Part shown: positions 18,800-27,780 of the stretch, piece after piece | Position numbering within the stretch: position 1 is the stretch's first letter | How the letters are laid out: every line of letters starts with the position of its first letter | NCBI RefSeq assembly: GCF_027913215.1 | Contig: NZ_CP115784.1 | Span: 3,233,501-3,297,500, forward strand | Reading direction: 5' to 3' | DNA: 64,000 nucleotides | DNA from: Paracoccus aerodenitrificans | Lineage (GTDB): Bacteria; Pseudomonadota; Alphaproteobacteria; Rhodobacterales; Rhodobacteraceae | The notes under the pieces: model-generated | Told to the model about the DNA's origin: nothing | Databases searched by the model: none | What the model saw: the letters and a program-made list of their open reading frames with translations, nothing else | Program-made: the position numbers and the translations under genes

Positions 18800-19854
18800 A
18801 AAAGATGCCCCGATTTCGTGGCCTTCGTCGCCAGATAGTCGCGATTGAACCGGTTCGCGGGAAGGATCAGTGGAACACGCTCGGTCACCTCGATGCCATG
18901 CGTCCCCAGCATCAGCACCTTGCGCGGATTATTCGTCATCAGCCGGACGCGGGTGAACCCCATTTCACGCAGCAGCGCCGCGCCGATCCGGAAATCGCGC
19001 TCATCATCCTCGAAACCCAGCCGGTGATTGGCCTCGACCGTATCGAAACCCTCATTCTGCAACGCATAGGCCCGCATCTTATTGGCCAGCCCGATCCCCC
19101 GGCCCTCCTGATTGAGATAGAGCAGCACGCCTTCGCCCGCCTCTCCCATCCGGTGCAGCGCCGTGTGAAGCTGCGGCCCGCAATCGCATTTCAGACTGCC
19201 CAGAACATCGCCCGTGAAACAGGCGGAATGCAGTCGCACAAGCGGAGTACCGTTGCGGTCGGGGTTGCCGATTTCGACCGCGTAATGCTCTGCGGCACCG
19301 TCCTCGGGACGAAAGATGTGCAGCCGTGAATTCGGCGAGGATTCCAGCGGCAGGCGGGCGGCGGCCACCGGATGCAGCGTTGCCTCGCGGGCCAGTGACT
19401 CCAGCAATGGGCCGGGAGACAGTTGGACCAGTGACGCAGGTGCCTCGGCGGGCACCATGATCAGCGCGGGAAGAAGCTGCGCGGATTTCGCCAGAGCGAT
19501 GGCGGCAAGATGCGGTGACGTGTCGCCGCCGCGCAGCGTATGGAACGGCCCTTTCATCGGGTTCATCATATCCGCCGAGGGATCGGCGATGGCCCGCAGC
19601 CAGCCCGGACCGGCATCTTGTGGTATCCCAATCCGGGCCGTCTCACCGTCATAGATCCGGATTTTCAGTGTTTCTGCCCGTCTGGCGGAAAGCGCCATGA
19701 TGGGATCGCCAAGCTGACGCAGGGCGGCAAGCCGGTCGCTGCGGATGGTCTCTGCCGCCGCGACAAGCCAGCCGCCAATGCCGACGGCAAGCCCCATGCG
19801 CAGATCAGCGCGGGCCCGGGAAATCTGTTCGGCAAGGGTCGGCAGCAGGCTCAT
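18796..19854 (-). CDS. ribA: GTP cyclohydrolase II with N-terminal extension
   Basis: Catalyses the first step of riboflavin synthesis, GTP to a diaminopyrimidine. 352 residues, much longer than the about 200-residue RibA. The catalytic half has HSACFTGDVLGSLKCDCG, giving zinc ligands Cys212, Cys223 and Cys225, then NQEGRGIGL and NNPRKV. Residues 1 to about 165 do not show the dihydroxybutanone-phosphate synthase motifs of RibBA proteins, so this is either a strongly degenerate RibB domain or another domain. It is coupled to the YkuD gene downstream. Confidence 0.9.
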   Translation of the reverse strand: MSLLPTLAEQISRARADLRMGLAVGIGGWLVAAAETIRSDRLAALRQLGDPIMALSARRAETLKIRIYDGETARIGIPQDAGPGWLRAIADPSADMMNPMKGPFHTLRGGDTSPHLAAIALAKSAQLLPALIMVPAEAPASLVQLSPGPLLESLAREATLHPVAAARLPLESSPNSRLHIFRPEDGAAEHYAVEIGNPDRNGTPLVRLHSACFTGDVLGSLKCDCGPQLHTALHRMGEAGEGVLLYLNQEGRGIGLANKMRAYALQNEGFDTVEANHRLGFEDDERDFRIGAALLREMGFTRVRLMTNNPRKVLMLGTHGIEVTERVPLILPANRFNRDYLATKATKSGHLL

Positions 19855-19978
19855 TCTGAAACAAACTGAAACATTTCTCGCTCAGGTGACAACAGCGCGT
19901 GAGATTTTCGTAACATCGCTGGACGGATCGTCCGGCGCAAGCCAGCTTGTGCGCGACAACGCCATAGGAGGCAAGAGC

Positions 19979-20665
19979 ATGGCCGGACTGAAAAAGATTT
20001 TGCTGGTAGATGACGAAGAAGATCTGCGCGAGGCTCTGGCCGAGCAGCTGGTCGCGACCGAGGAATTCGACGTATTCGAGGCCGGAACCGGAGCCGAGGC
20101 TGTCGAAAGCACGAAAGGCGCGATCTTCGATCTGGTGGTTCTGGATGTCGGCCTGCCCGATACGGATGGCCGCGAGCTGTGCAAGCGGCTACGCAAGCAG
20201 GGCGTGAAATGCCCCATCGTGATGCTGACCGGGCATGATACCGATGCCGACACGATTCTGGGTCTGGACAGCGGTGCGAACGACTATATCACCAAACCGT
20301 TCAAATTCCCGGTCCTGCTGGCGCGTCTGCGGGCGCAGCTTCGGACGCATGAGCAGTCCGAGGATGCGATCTTCCAGCTTGGGCCCTATACGTTCAAACC
20401 GGCGATGAAGATGCTGGTGGACGAAAAGGACCGCAAGATCCGCCTGACCGAGAAAGAGACCAATATTCTGAAATATCTGTATCGTGCTCAGGATGGTGTG
20501 GTTGCCCGCGATGTGCTGCTGCATGAGGTGTGGGGCTATAATGCCGGCGTCACCACCCATACGCTTGAGACCCATATCTACCGCCTGCGCCAGAAGATCG
20601 AGCCGGATCCCTCGAATGCGCGGTTGCTGGTGACGGAAAGCGGCGGTTACCGGCTGGTGGCCTGA
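19979..20665 (+). CDS. cenR: OmpR-family response regulator, CenR/OsrA-like
   Basis: A two-component regulator of 228 residues. The receiver domain has acidic pocket DDEE (11-14), phosphoacceptor Asp56 and Lys106 (TKPF). The C-terminal winged helix ends THTLETHIYRLRQKIEPDP. The strong match to remembered Caulobacter CenR (GHDTDAD, LGLDSGANDYITKPFKF, RLTEKETNILKYLYRA) supports CenR, an envelope regulator. No histidine kinase gene is adjacent, so it is an orphan as usual for CenR. AGGAGG precedes the ATG at 19979; the upstream open frame is not used. Two terminator-like repeats lie downstream. Confidence 0.88.
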   Translation: MAGLKKILLVDDEEDLREALAEQLVATEEFDVFEAGTGAEAVESTKGAIFDLVVLDVGLPDTDGRELCKRLRKQGVKCPIVMLTGHDTDADTILGLDSGANDYITKPFKFPVLLARLRAQLRTHEQSEDAIFQLGPYTFKPAMKMLVDEKDRKIRLTEKETNILKYLYRAQDGVVARDVLLHEVWGYNAGVTTHTLETHIYRLRQKIEPDPSNARLLVTESGGYRLVA

Positions 20666-20766
20666 AAATTTCGCGTAAAGTGGGAACCAGATCGGGGTGC
20701 GGTTGTTATTGCGCCGAAGCCCAGTGGTTCGGGGATACGGCCACGCCATCTCTCTGTTCTCTCAGG

Positions 20767-20790
20767 CCCCGGCGAAAGCCGGGGTCTTTT
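20767..20790 (+). terminator. Terminator after cenR, in a 312-base gene-free gap
   Basis: CCCCGGC (20767-20773) pairs with GCCGGGG (20778-20784), loop GAAA, followed by TCTTTT. It lies about 100 bases after the cenR stop. The rest of the gap (20666-20977) has no convincing ORF. Confidence 0.8.
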
Positions 20791-20927
20791 GATGTCAGAT
20801 ACGGGTTGGTGATCTTCCGACGATCACGCGGCTTTTCTGTCTATACCACGGGGTGTGACAGAACAGATAAACAGATACCGGTTGCCGTTTGAAGCATGGT
20901 CCCGGGGCAGCATTGCTGAACGACCGT

Positions 20928-20957
20928 ATGATCAGGAGCAGAATCACCCCTGATCAT
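20928..20957. repeat. 9-base inverted repeat downstream of the MFS gene
   Basis: ATGATCAGG (20928-20936) and CCTGATCAT (20949-20957) are separated by 12 bases, 20 bases beyond the MFS stop codon. No T run follows in the minus direction, so it may be a weak terminator for the MFS transcript or a protein site. Confidence 0.4.
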
Positions 20958-20977
20958 TATGGATAAAATGGACAAAT

Positions 20978-22288
20978 TCAGCCGATTGCGCGGTCGCGTG
21001 TCTCGGTTCTGACCAGCAGCAATGCCACAGCGCCCAGAAGCAGCAATGCCGCGAACACCCCGATGGCGAAGGAAAATCCCTTGGCGAAGGCGAAGGTCAG
21101 CAGGGTCGGGGCGAACAGCCCGCCCAGTCTCGCGACAGCCGATGCCGTGCCCATGCCCGTACCGCGCAGATTGGTCGGATAGAGCTCGGGCGTGAAGGCA
21201 TAAAGGGCTCCCCAGCTTCCCAGCAGGGCGAAGCTCATCAGCATCAGCGAAATGGCCATGAGCCCCGGATTCAGCGACAGGGTAAACAGGAAGCAACCCA
21301 CCGCCGAGGCAATCAGGAAGCCCATCAGCGTGGCGCGTCTGCCCCAACGCTCGACGCCATAGGCCGCCAGCGCGTAGCCGGGGATCTGGGCCAGTGCGAG
21401 GAGGACAAGGAAACCATAGCCCCGGACCCAGCCCATGCCCTCATTGGCAAGCCATCCGGGGACCCAGATGAACACGCCGTAATAGGACAGTGAGACCAGA
21501 AACCAGACCGCCATGATCCCGATGGTCCGGCTGAGCAGGGATTGCGACAGGATAGAGCTCGGCGCTCCTTCGGGCGGTGCGGCCAGAGTCAGTTCGGTGT
21601 CGTGGGGCAGTTTCTGTGCTCCGTTGGCGACTAGAACCCGGTTGACGACGCGCAACGCTTCGTCGTGCCGCCCGTTTTTCAGCAGGAACATCGGGGATTC
21701 CGGCACCCAGAGACGCAGAAATATTCCGATCAGCGCGGGCAGGGCGGCCACAAGAAAGATCCAGCGCCATGCGGCGACCGCTTCCTGAGATGCCGCGATC
21801 CATGCGGTCAGGGCGACGATAATGGTGCCGATGGCCCAGAACCCTTCCAGCAGGACCAGCCAGCGGCCCCGGTTCTTCGGGGGCAGGAACTCGGCCATCA
21901 TCGCATAATCGACGGGCAGAGTGCCGCCAACGGCGACTCCGGTCAAGAAGCGCAGGACCAGAAGAATGGTGAAATCTCCGGCGAAGACGGATGCGATGCC
22001 GAACAGCGCATCTGCGGCAACTGTCAGCAACAGGACGTTGCGCCGCCCGATCCTGTCAGCGACCCGGCCGAACAGGAACGCGCCGACGAACATGCCAAGG
22101 AAGAACAGCGTCCCGATCTGCAAGGCCACCGCCCGTTCCAGCCCGAACGTCACCGCGACCGAGGGAGCGGCGAAGCCGACCGCGATCACCTGCATTGCAT
22201 CTGCGGCCCAAACCAGCCCGAAGATCGCCAGAAGGCGTTTCTGGAAACGGCCGGCACCGCCTCTGGCGAGCGCGTCGTCAATGGTCAT
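20978..22288 (-). CDS. MFS transporter, metabolite:proton symporter type
   Basis: A 436-residue twelve-helix MFS protein. GRVADRIGRRNVLL is motif A after helix 2, RFLTGVAVGGTLPVDYAMMAEFLPPKNRGRW is the helix 4-5 sugar/aromatic-acid porter motif, and AAYGVERWGRR repeats it in the second half. This pattern fits the SV2/AAHS group of organic acid or aromatic acid carriers, but the substrate cannot be named. It is divergent from xthA. Confidence 0.87.
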   Translation of the reverse strand: MTIDDALARGGAGRFQKRLLAIFGLVWAADAMQVIAVGFAAPSVAVTFGLERAVALQIGTLFFLGMFVGAFLFGRVADRIGRRNVLLLTVAADALFGIASVFAGDFTILLVLRFLTGVAVGGTLPVDYAMMAEFLPPKNRGRWLVLLEGFWAIGTIIVALTAWIAASQEAVAAWRWIFLVAALPALIGIFLRLWVPESPMFLLKNGRHDEALRVVNRVLVANGAQKLPHDTELTLAAPPEGAPSSILSQSLLSRTIGIMAVWFLVSLSYYGVFIWVPGWLANEGMGWVRGYGFLVLLALAQIPGYALAAYGVERWGRRATLMGFLIASAVGCFLFTLSLNPGLMAISLMLMSFALLGSWGALYAFTPELYPTNLRGTGMGTASAVARLGGLFAPTLLTFAFAKGFSFAIGVFAALLLLGAVALLLVRTETRDRAIG

Positions 22289-22419
22289 GTCTTCTGTCCC
22301 TTTTTATGCTGGTTGCGAAGTTGTACTGACCAACTATTGGAAAGGAAAGAAAGTTTATCGCGGCCTCGACACTCAGGGAAGCCGTCGCTAGGCTCCGCGA
22401 TCAGACAGAAAGGCCATCC

Positions 22420-23205
22420 ATGTTCACCATCGCCACCTGGAATATTAATTCGGTTCGGTTGCGTGCGGGGCTTGTCGAGCGTCTGCTGCGCGAGGAGTCT
22501 CCCGACATATTGTGCCTACAGGAATGCAAGTCTCCGGTCGAGAAAATTCCGGTCGAGGGGTTCCATGCGCTCGGCTATCGCCACATGGTCGCACGCGGGC
22601 AAAAAGGGTATAACGGCGTTGCCATCCTGTCGCGCCTGCCCATCGAGGATGCCGGAGACCGGGACTATGCCGCGATGGGTCATGCCCGGCATGTTTCCGC
22701 ACGGCTGGAAAACGGTGTGGTTCTGCACAATTTCTATATCCCCGCCGGCGGCGATATCCCGGACCGTGAGGTCAATCCGAAATTCGGGCAGAAGCTGGAT
22801 TTCCTGACCGAGATGCGGGACGTGTTTCACGAGAACGCGCCGCAGCGTTCCATCATCGTCGGCGATTTCAATATCGCCCCGCGCGAGGACGATGTCTGGT
22901 CACATAAACAGCTTCTGAAAGTGGTCAGCCACACTCCGATCGAGGTCGAGCATCTGGCGGCCGTTCAGGATGCGGGGAAGTGGGTCGATATCACCCGCAA
23001 GGATATCCCCGAGGGTAAGCTGTACAGCTGGTGGTCCTATCGCAACCGGGACTGGGTTGCCTCGGACCGGGGGCGGCGGCTGGATCATATCTGGGCCAGC
23101 CCCGATATCGCCAATGCCGGTCATGGCAGCCGCGTCCTGCGTCCGGTGCGCGGCTGGGAAGGTCCATCGGATCATGTGCCGGTTTTTGCCAGCTTCGATC
23201 TGTGA
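22420..23205 (+). CDS. xthA: Exodeoxyribonuclease III
   Basis: An AP endonuclease and 3'-repair exonuclease of base excision repair. 261 residues. Catalytic Glu35 lies in LCLQECK, the metal/DNA motif GDFNIAP follows in the middle, and the end GPSDHVPVFA holds the Asp-His pair. LDHIWAS is the third family motif. It is separated by 63 bases from the following cnoX operon and may have its own transcript. Confidence 0.94.
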   Translation: MFTIATWNINSVRLRAGLVERLLREESPDILCLQECKSPVEKIPVEGFHALGYRHMVARGQKGYNGVAILSRLPIEDAGDRDYAAMGHARHVSARLENGVVLHNFYIPAGGDIPDREVNPKFGQKLDFLTEMRDVFHENAPQRSIIVGDFNIAPREDDVWSHKQLLKVVSHTPIEVEHLAAVQDAGKWVDITRKDIPEGKLYSWWSYRNRDWVASDRGRRLDHIWASPDIANAGHGSRVLRPVRGWEGPSDHVPVFASFDL

Positions 23206-23268
23206 CCGCCCCTTTCGCTGACAGCCCGTACGCCCCATATTGGCGTCAAACATGGATTCGAGGTTGAA

Positions 23269-24186
23269 ATGGCTGAAATGCTGATCGGAGAGAACACGGC
23301 TGCCCCCGCCGCAGGCGATATCATCAAGGATGTCACCGAGGCGAACTTCATGCAGGAAGTTGTCGAGAAATCGATGCAGGTGCCGGTGATCGTCGATTTC
23401 TGGGCGCCGTGGTGCGGGCCGTGCAAGACGCTTGGACCGGCGCTTGAGGCCGAGGTGACCAAGGCCAAGGGCCGGGTGGTCATGGCCAAGGTCAATGTCG
23501 ATGAAAACCAGATGATCGCGGGTCAGTTGCGCGTACAGTCGATTCCCACGGTGTATGCGTTCTGGCAGGGTCAGCCGGTGGATGCGTTTCAGGGTGCGCT
23601 TCCGCAATCTGAACTGAAGAAGTTCATCGACAAGCTGACGCAGCTTTCCGGCGATGATGGCGGGCTTGCCGAGGCGCTTGAGGCCGCCGAGGCGATGCTG
23701 ACCGAAGGCGCGTTCGACGATGCCGCCGAAACCTTCGCGGCGATTATCGGTGAGGAACAGGAAAACGCCGAAGCCTGGGGCGGGCTGATCCGTGCGCAGC
23801 TTGCCGGTGGTAAAGAGGCGGAGGCCGAACAGACATTGCAGCAAGTGCCCGCGGCGATTGCCTCTGCCGCGCCGGTCGAGGCCGCGCGTGCTCAGTTGCA
23901 GCTTGCACAGCAGGCAGCGAATGCCGGTCCGCTGGACGACCTGCGTGCCAGGGTTGAGGCCGATCCCGCCGATCATCAGGCGCGTTTCGATTATGCATCC
24001 GCGCTTCATGCGTCGGGTCAGGTCGAAGATGCAGTGGATCAGCTTCTTGAATCCTTCCGTCGTGACCGGGAATGGAATGACGGTGCCGCCAAGGCGCAGC
24101 TCATCACCATTTTCGATGCGCTGAAGCCGACCGATCCGATTGCGCAGAAAGGGCGGCGCAAGCTCTCCAGCCTGATATTCGCATGA
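23269..24186 (+). CDS. cnoX: CnoX/YbbN-type thioredoxin with TPR-like C-terminus
   Basis: 305 residues. A thioredoxin domain (about 15-125) has the intact redox motif WCGPC with Cys49 and Cys52, then a cis-Pro in QSIPTVYAFWQG. The C-terminal two-thirds is made of helical tetratricopeptide-like repeats. Family members are chaperedoxins that protect proteins from oxidation and pass them to GroEL. E. coli CnoX lacks the full CxxC, while this protein keeps it and may be redox-active. It is coupled to the next gene by a 4-base overlap. Confidence 0.88.
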   Translation: MAEMLIGENTAAPAAGDIIKDVTEANFMQEVVEKSMQVPVIVDFWAPWCGPCKTLGPALEAEVTKAKGRVVMAKVNVDENQMIAGQLRVQSIPTVYAFWQGQPVDAFQGALPQSELKKFIDKLTQLSGDDGGLAEALEAAEAMLTEGAFDDAAETFAAIIGEEQENAEAWGGLIRAQLAGGKEAEAEQTLQQVPAAIASAAPVEAARAQLQLAQQAANAGPLDDLRARVEADPADHQARFDYASALHASGQVEDAVDQLLESFRRDREWNDGAAKAQLITIFDALKPTDPIAQKGRRKLSSLIFA

Positions 24187-24821
24187 TCCGGCGCGATTAC
24201 GATCTGCCGGAAACCCTGCCTCTGTTCGTGTTGCCTGGTGCGGTACTGCTGCCGCGCACAAGGTTGCCTCTGGATATCTTCGAGCCCCGCTATCTTCAGA
24301 TGGTCGAGGATACACTGCGGACCCCGCATCGCCTGATCGGGATGATACAGCCGTTGGACGAAAGCGGCGAGGTGCTTGCGCAGGTCGGCTCGGCTGGGCG
24401 GATCGTCGGGTTTTCGGAACAGGAAGACGGCCGGTATCTGATCTCGCTCGGGCAGGTGTCGCGATATCGGCTGACCGGGGCCGAGCAGGGTTTTCAGCCC
24501 TATCCGACCGGACATGTCGACTGGGCGGGCTTCGATGGCGATCATGCGGATGCCGAAGACGATCCCGGGCTGGACCGTTCCGCGTTTCTCGATCTGATGC
24601 GCCGCTATATGGACGCGAATGATCTCTCGACCGACTGGGAGGCTGCCGAGGATGCGGACACCGAACTGCTGGTGAACTCGCTGGCGATGGCGTTGCCGCT
24701 TGAGGTGCAGGACAAGCAGGCCCTGCTGGAAACCGGTACTCTGGCGCAGCGGCGTGAACTGCTTGAGGGATTGCTGGAATATGAATTGCGCCACGGCGAA
24801 AACGAAGAGGTCATGCAATGA
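24183..24821 (+). CDS. LON peptidase substrate-binding domain protein
   Basis: 212 residues comprising only the N-terminal LON domain (PUA-like) with no ATPase or protease part. It begins with the typical [46 protein letters not shown]. Stand-alone LON domains are common, and their role is not established. It sits between cnoX and a Trm112-like gene with ATGA overlaps on both sides, so the three are one translational unit. A link to protein quality control is inferred from CnoX. Confidence 0.88.
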   Translation: MIRRDYDLPETLPLFVLPGAVLLPRTRLPLDIFEPRYLQMVEDTLRTPHRLIGMIQPLDESGEVLAQVGSAGRIVGFSEQEDGRYLISLGQVSRYRLTGAEQGFQPYPTGHVDWAGFDGDHADAEDDPGLDRSAFLDLMRRYMDANDLSTDWEAAEDADTELLVNSLAMALPLEVQDKQALLETGTLAQRRELLEGLLEYELRHGENEEVMQ

Positions 24822-25045
24822 GCGATGATGAGGTTTCAGCCGATGCCGCGCCGCAGGCTGGCCGGGTTCCGGAATTTGACCGGCATATGCTTGAGGCGCT
24901 TGTCTGCCCGGTCACTCATGCCACGCTGCGATATGACGCCGCCGCGCAAGAGCTGATTTCCGAGGCCGCCGGGCTGGCCTTTCCGATCCGCGCCGGAATC
25001 CCGATCATGCTGATCGACGAGGCCCGTCAGTTGAAGGCCGACTGA
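24818..25045 (+). CDS. Trm112 family protein (YcaR-like)
   Basis: 75 residues. [17 protein letters not shown] and [26 protein letters not shown] match the small bacterial Trm112/YcaR family. In eukaryotes Trm112 activates methyltransferases; the bacterial role is not settled. Only one Cys of the usual zinc set is visible. Last gene of the three-gene operon, convergent with the UbiH-type gene 6 bases away. Confidence 0.88.
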   Translation: MSDDEVSADAAPQAGRVPEFDRHMLEALVCPVTHATLRYDAAAQELISEAAGLAFPIRAGIPIMLIDEARQLKAD

Positions 25046-25051
25046 GTCGGT

Positions 25052-26272
25052 TCACAGCGGCCTGCCGGATAACAGCCTTGGCATTGGGTCGATGCTCAGC
25101 CCGGCAGCCTGCCGCATGAAGCGTCTGCGCAGGGGCGGCACCGCATTGATCGCGCCCATCCCCATGCCCCGGACCGAGGCCAGCAGGCGGCTTTCATTGG
25201 AAAACAGCCGGTTGACGCTGTCCATGCCAAGCGCAAGCGTGGTTGCATCGAAGCGCCGCCAGCCCTGATAACGGTCAAGCGTTGTGGCGAAACCGATATC
25301 TTCTCCGTTCCGCATGGCATCGACGATGGATTCCGCCAGTGCCGCCACGTCGCGCAATCCGAGGTTAAGCCCCTGACCGGCAATCGGATGGACACCATGC
25401 GCGGCGTCTCCGATCAGGGCCACACGTTCCGCGACATAGCTGTTCGCAAGCGTCAGGCTCAGCGGATAGGAAAAACGCGGCCCGGCCAGTGAGATATCGC
25501 CGAAAATATCGCTGAGATGGGGCGACAGCACGGACAGGAAATCCGCATCGTCAAGCGCCGCGATGGTCTCGGCCCGGCTGCGGGTCAGCGACCAGACCAC
25601 GGATGACCGCTTCCCCGGCAGAGGCAGCACCGCCAGCGGCCCTGTCGGAAGAAAGATCTGATGCGCGGTGCCGTCATGGCTGTTGCTCTGGTCCAGAGCG
25701 GCGACAAGCGCGGTCTGCCCGTAATCCCAGCCTGTCCGGTCTATGCCGGCACGCTCGGCCACGCCGGATCTGCGGCCATCGGCGCCGACCAGAAGCCGGG
25801 CGCGAAGGACGCGGCCATCCGAGAGTGACACATTGATGCCGCCCGGATCGGCCTGCTGCGCGATGACTTTCGTGCCGGGCAGGAACGACAACCGCTCCTG
25901 CATGGCGGCCAGCAAGGCGCGATACAGGAACCGGTCCTCAAGCATATGACCAAGAAGCCCCTCCTCGATCTCGGCCCCGTCGAAGAACAGGCCGAACGGG
26001 CCGATATCGCCCTGTCGCCCCTGCCGTGCGACAACCTTGGTGATGGGTTGCGACTGACCGGCCAGTTCCTGCCAGATGCCGATCCCTTGCAGCAGCCGGA
26101 CGGATGACAGCGCAAGCGCATAGGCCCGACCGTCGAAATTCCCGGCGCTGCGGGCCCTTTCGGGCGCGGCATCGACGACAGCCACGTTCAGCCCCGCATT
26201 CACAAGGGCAAGCCCAAGCGCCGGACCGTTCAGCCCGCCACCGGCGATCACGACATCATGTTCATTCTTCAT
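25052..26272 (-). CDS. UbiH/UbiF-family FAD monooxygenase
   Basis: A 406-residue flavoprotein hydroxylase, probably of ubiquinone ring synthesis. The FAD motif is VIAGGGLNGPALGLAL near the N-terminus, LLVGADGRRSGVAERAGI is the DG motif, and LIGDAAHGVHPIAGQGLNLGLRDVAAL is the GD motif with ubiquinone-family residues. Which ring position (UbiH, UbiF or UbiL type) cannot be decided from sequence alone. Confidence 0.88.
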   Translation of the reverse strand: MKNEHDVVIAGGGLNGPALGLALVNAGLNVAVVDAAPERARSAGNFDGRAYALALSSVRLLQGIGIWQELAGQSQPITKVVARQGRQGDIGPFGLFFDGAEIEEGLLGHMLEDRFLYRALLAAMQERLSFLPGTKVIAQQADPGGINVSLSDGRVLRARLLVGADGRRSGVAERAGIDRTGWDYGQTALVAALDQSNSHDGTAHQIFLPTGPLAVLPLPGKRSSVVWSLTRSRAETIAALDDADFLSVLSPHLSDIFGDISLAGPRFSYPLSLTLANSYVAERVALIGDAAHGVHPIAGQGLNLGLRDVAALAESIVDAMRNGEDIGFATTLDRYQGWRRFDATTLALGMDSVNRLFSNESRLLASVRGMGMGAINAVPPLRRRFMRQAAGLSIDPMPRLLSGRPL

Positions 26273-26374
26273 GCCGGAACATTATGCCGCGCCACGGTCC
26301 GCGTCTATGCGGCAAAAGCGATGGACGTATGGCGTTGCCCGGATTAGCCTTCCTGCCAAATCAGCGGAGGCGGG

Positions 26375-27703
26375 ATGGACTGGCTGGACAAGACCTCATG
26401 CGAGCAGGGCCGTGCGATCATGGCGGGGCTGGTCTCGCCCGTCGATCTGACCGAGGCTTATCTGGATGCGGCAGAGAAACACCCGGATCGCGATCTGATC
26501 TTCGCGCGGCTGACACCGGATCGCGCCCGGTCCGAGGCGATTGCGGCGCATGATCGCGCGAAATCCGGGCTGCGTTCGGGGCTTCTGGACGGGGTGCCGA
26601 TCAGTTGGAAGGACAATATCGACAGTCGCGGCGTCGCGACCGAAGCCGGGTCCGCCCTGCTGAAGGGCCGCACACCGGACCGGGATGCCGGGCTGCTGGA
26701 AAATGCCGATCTCGCAGGGCTGATCTGTCTGGGCAAGACACATATGACCGAACTCGCCTTCAGCGGGCTGGGGGTGAACCCGATAACCGCGACCCCGCCC
26801 AATGCGCTCGATCCGGCGCTTGCGCCCGGCGGGTCCAGCTCTGGTTCCGCGGTATCGGTCGCGCTTGGGCTTTCCTCGGCGACAATCGGGTCCGATACGG
26901 GCGGCTCGATCCGTCTTCCGGCGGCTTGGAACGGGCTGGTCGGGTTCAAGCCTACTCCGGGCGCGGTGCCGATGCGCGGCGTGGTGCCGCTTTGTCCTCG
27001 CTTCGACGTGGCCGGACCGCTGGCCCGCGCTGTCGAGGATTGCGCCGAGCTTTTCGCTGCGATCACTGGTCAGCCTTCTGCCGATCTGACCGGGGCCGAG
27101 CCGAAACGGCTGCGCCTGATGGTGCTGGACGGGCTTCCGTTCGAGGATGCCCGCGACGCCCCTGTTTCGGCTTTCGAAGAGGCGGTCGAGGCTTTGGCAA
27201 GGGCAGGGGTCTCTGTCACACGCGCGGCACCTTCCTGCGTTGCCGAGGCTCTGGCGCTGTCTCCGACCCTGTTCGCGCCCGAGGCTTATGGCGTCTGGAA
27301 GGCGCATATCGAGGACGCGCCGGATGCGATGTATCCGCCAATTCTGACGCGGTTCCGGGCGGGCAAAGAGGTCTCGGCCCCGGATTTCGTCGAAGCATGG
27401 CAAACTCTGCATCGTTTGCGCCGTGACTGGGCGGACAAGGTCGGTCCGTTCGACGCAGTGATCCTTCCGACCGCGCCGATCCTGCCCCCGGACCGAAAGG
27501 CGCTGCTGGCGGATGCGGATTTCTTTGCCGCTGAAAATCTTCTCACCCTGCGCAATACCCGGATCGGCAATCTTTTCGGCCTGCCTGCGATCACCCTGCC
27601 AACAGAAAGGCCCGCCTGCGGCATCATGGCGATGGGTGCAGCCGGTCAGGACCGCCATCTGCTGCGTGTCGCCCGGGCCATCGAGATCGCGCTTTCAGCG
27701 TAA
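26375..27703 (+). CDS. Amidase signature enzyme
   Basis: 442 residues with a complete Ser-cisSer-Lys triad: Lys79 (SWKDNID), Ser154 (GGSSSGSA) and nucleophile Ser178 (GSDTGGSIR). This family includes GatA, but no gatB or gatC is near and the C-terminus lacks GatA features, so it is probably a free amide or ester hydrolase. GGAGGCGGG precedes the ATG. The substrate is unknown. A 77-base gap separates it from the aminotransferase. Confidence 0.88.
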   Translation: MDWLDKTSCEQGRAIMAGLVSPVDLTEAYLDAAEKHPDRDLIFARLTPDRARSEAIAAHDRAKSGLRSGLLDGVPISWKDNIDSRGVATEAGSALLKGRTPDRDAGLLENADLAGLICLGKTHMTELAFSGLGVNPITATPPNALDPALAPGGSSSGSAVSVALGLSSATIGSDTGGSIRLPAAWNGLVGFKPTPGAVPMRGVVPLCPRFDVAGPLARAVEDCAELFAAITGQPSADLTGAEPKRLRLMVLDGLPFEDARDAPVSAFEEAVEALARAGVSVTRAAPSCVAEALALSPTLFAPEAYGVWKAHIEDAPDAMYPPILTRFRAGKEVSAPDFVEAWQTLHRLRRDWADKVGPFDAVILPTAPILPPDRKALLADADFFAAENLLTLRNTRIGNLFGLPAITLPTERPACGIMAMGAAGQDRHLLRVARAIEIALSA

Positions 27704-27780
27704 GTTCACTGGACTGACGCCTCTCGTTTTTGTAATCTCGGGGAATAACGGGGCGACACGACCCCGAATGAGAGGCAGTC

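Noticed and set aside
26375..27703. GatA subunit of the tRNA amidotransferase
   Set aside because: Sequence has only the general amidase signature and no gatB/gatC neighbours.
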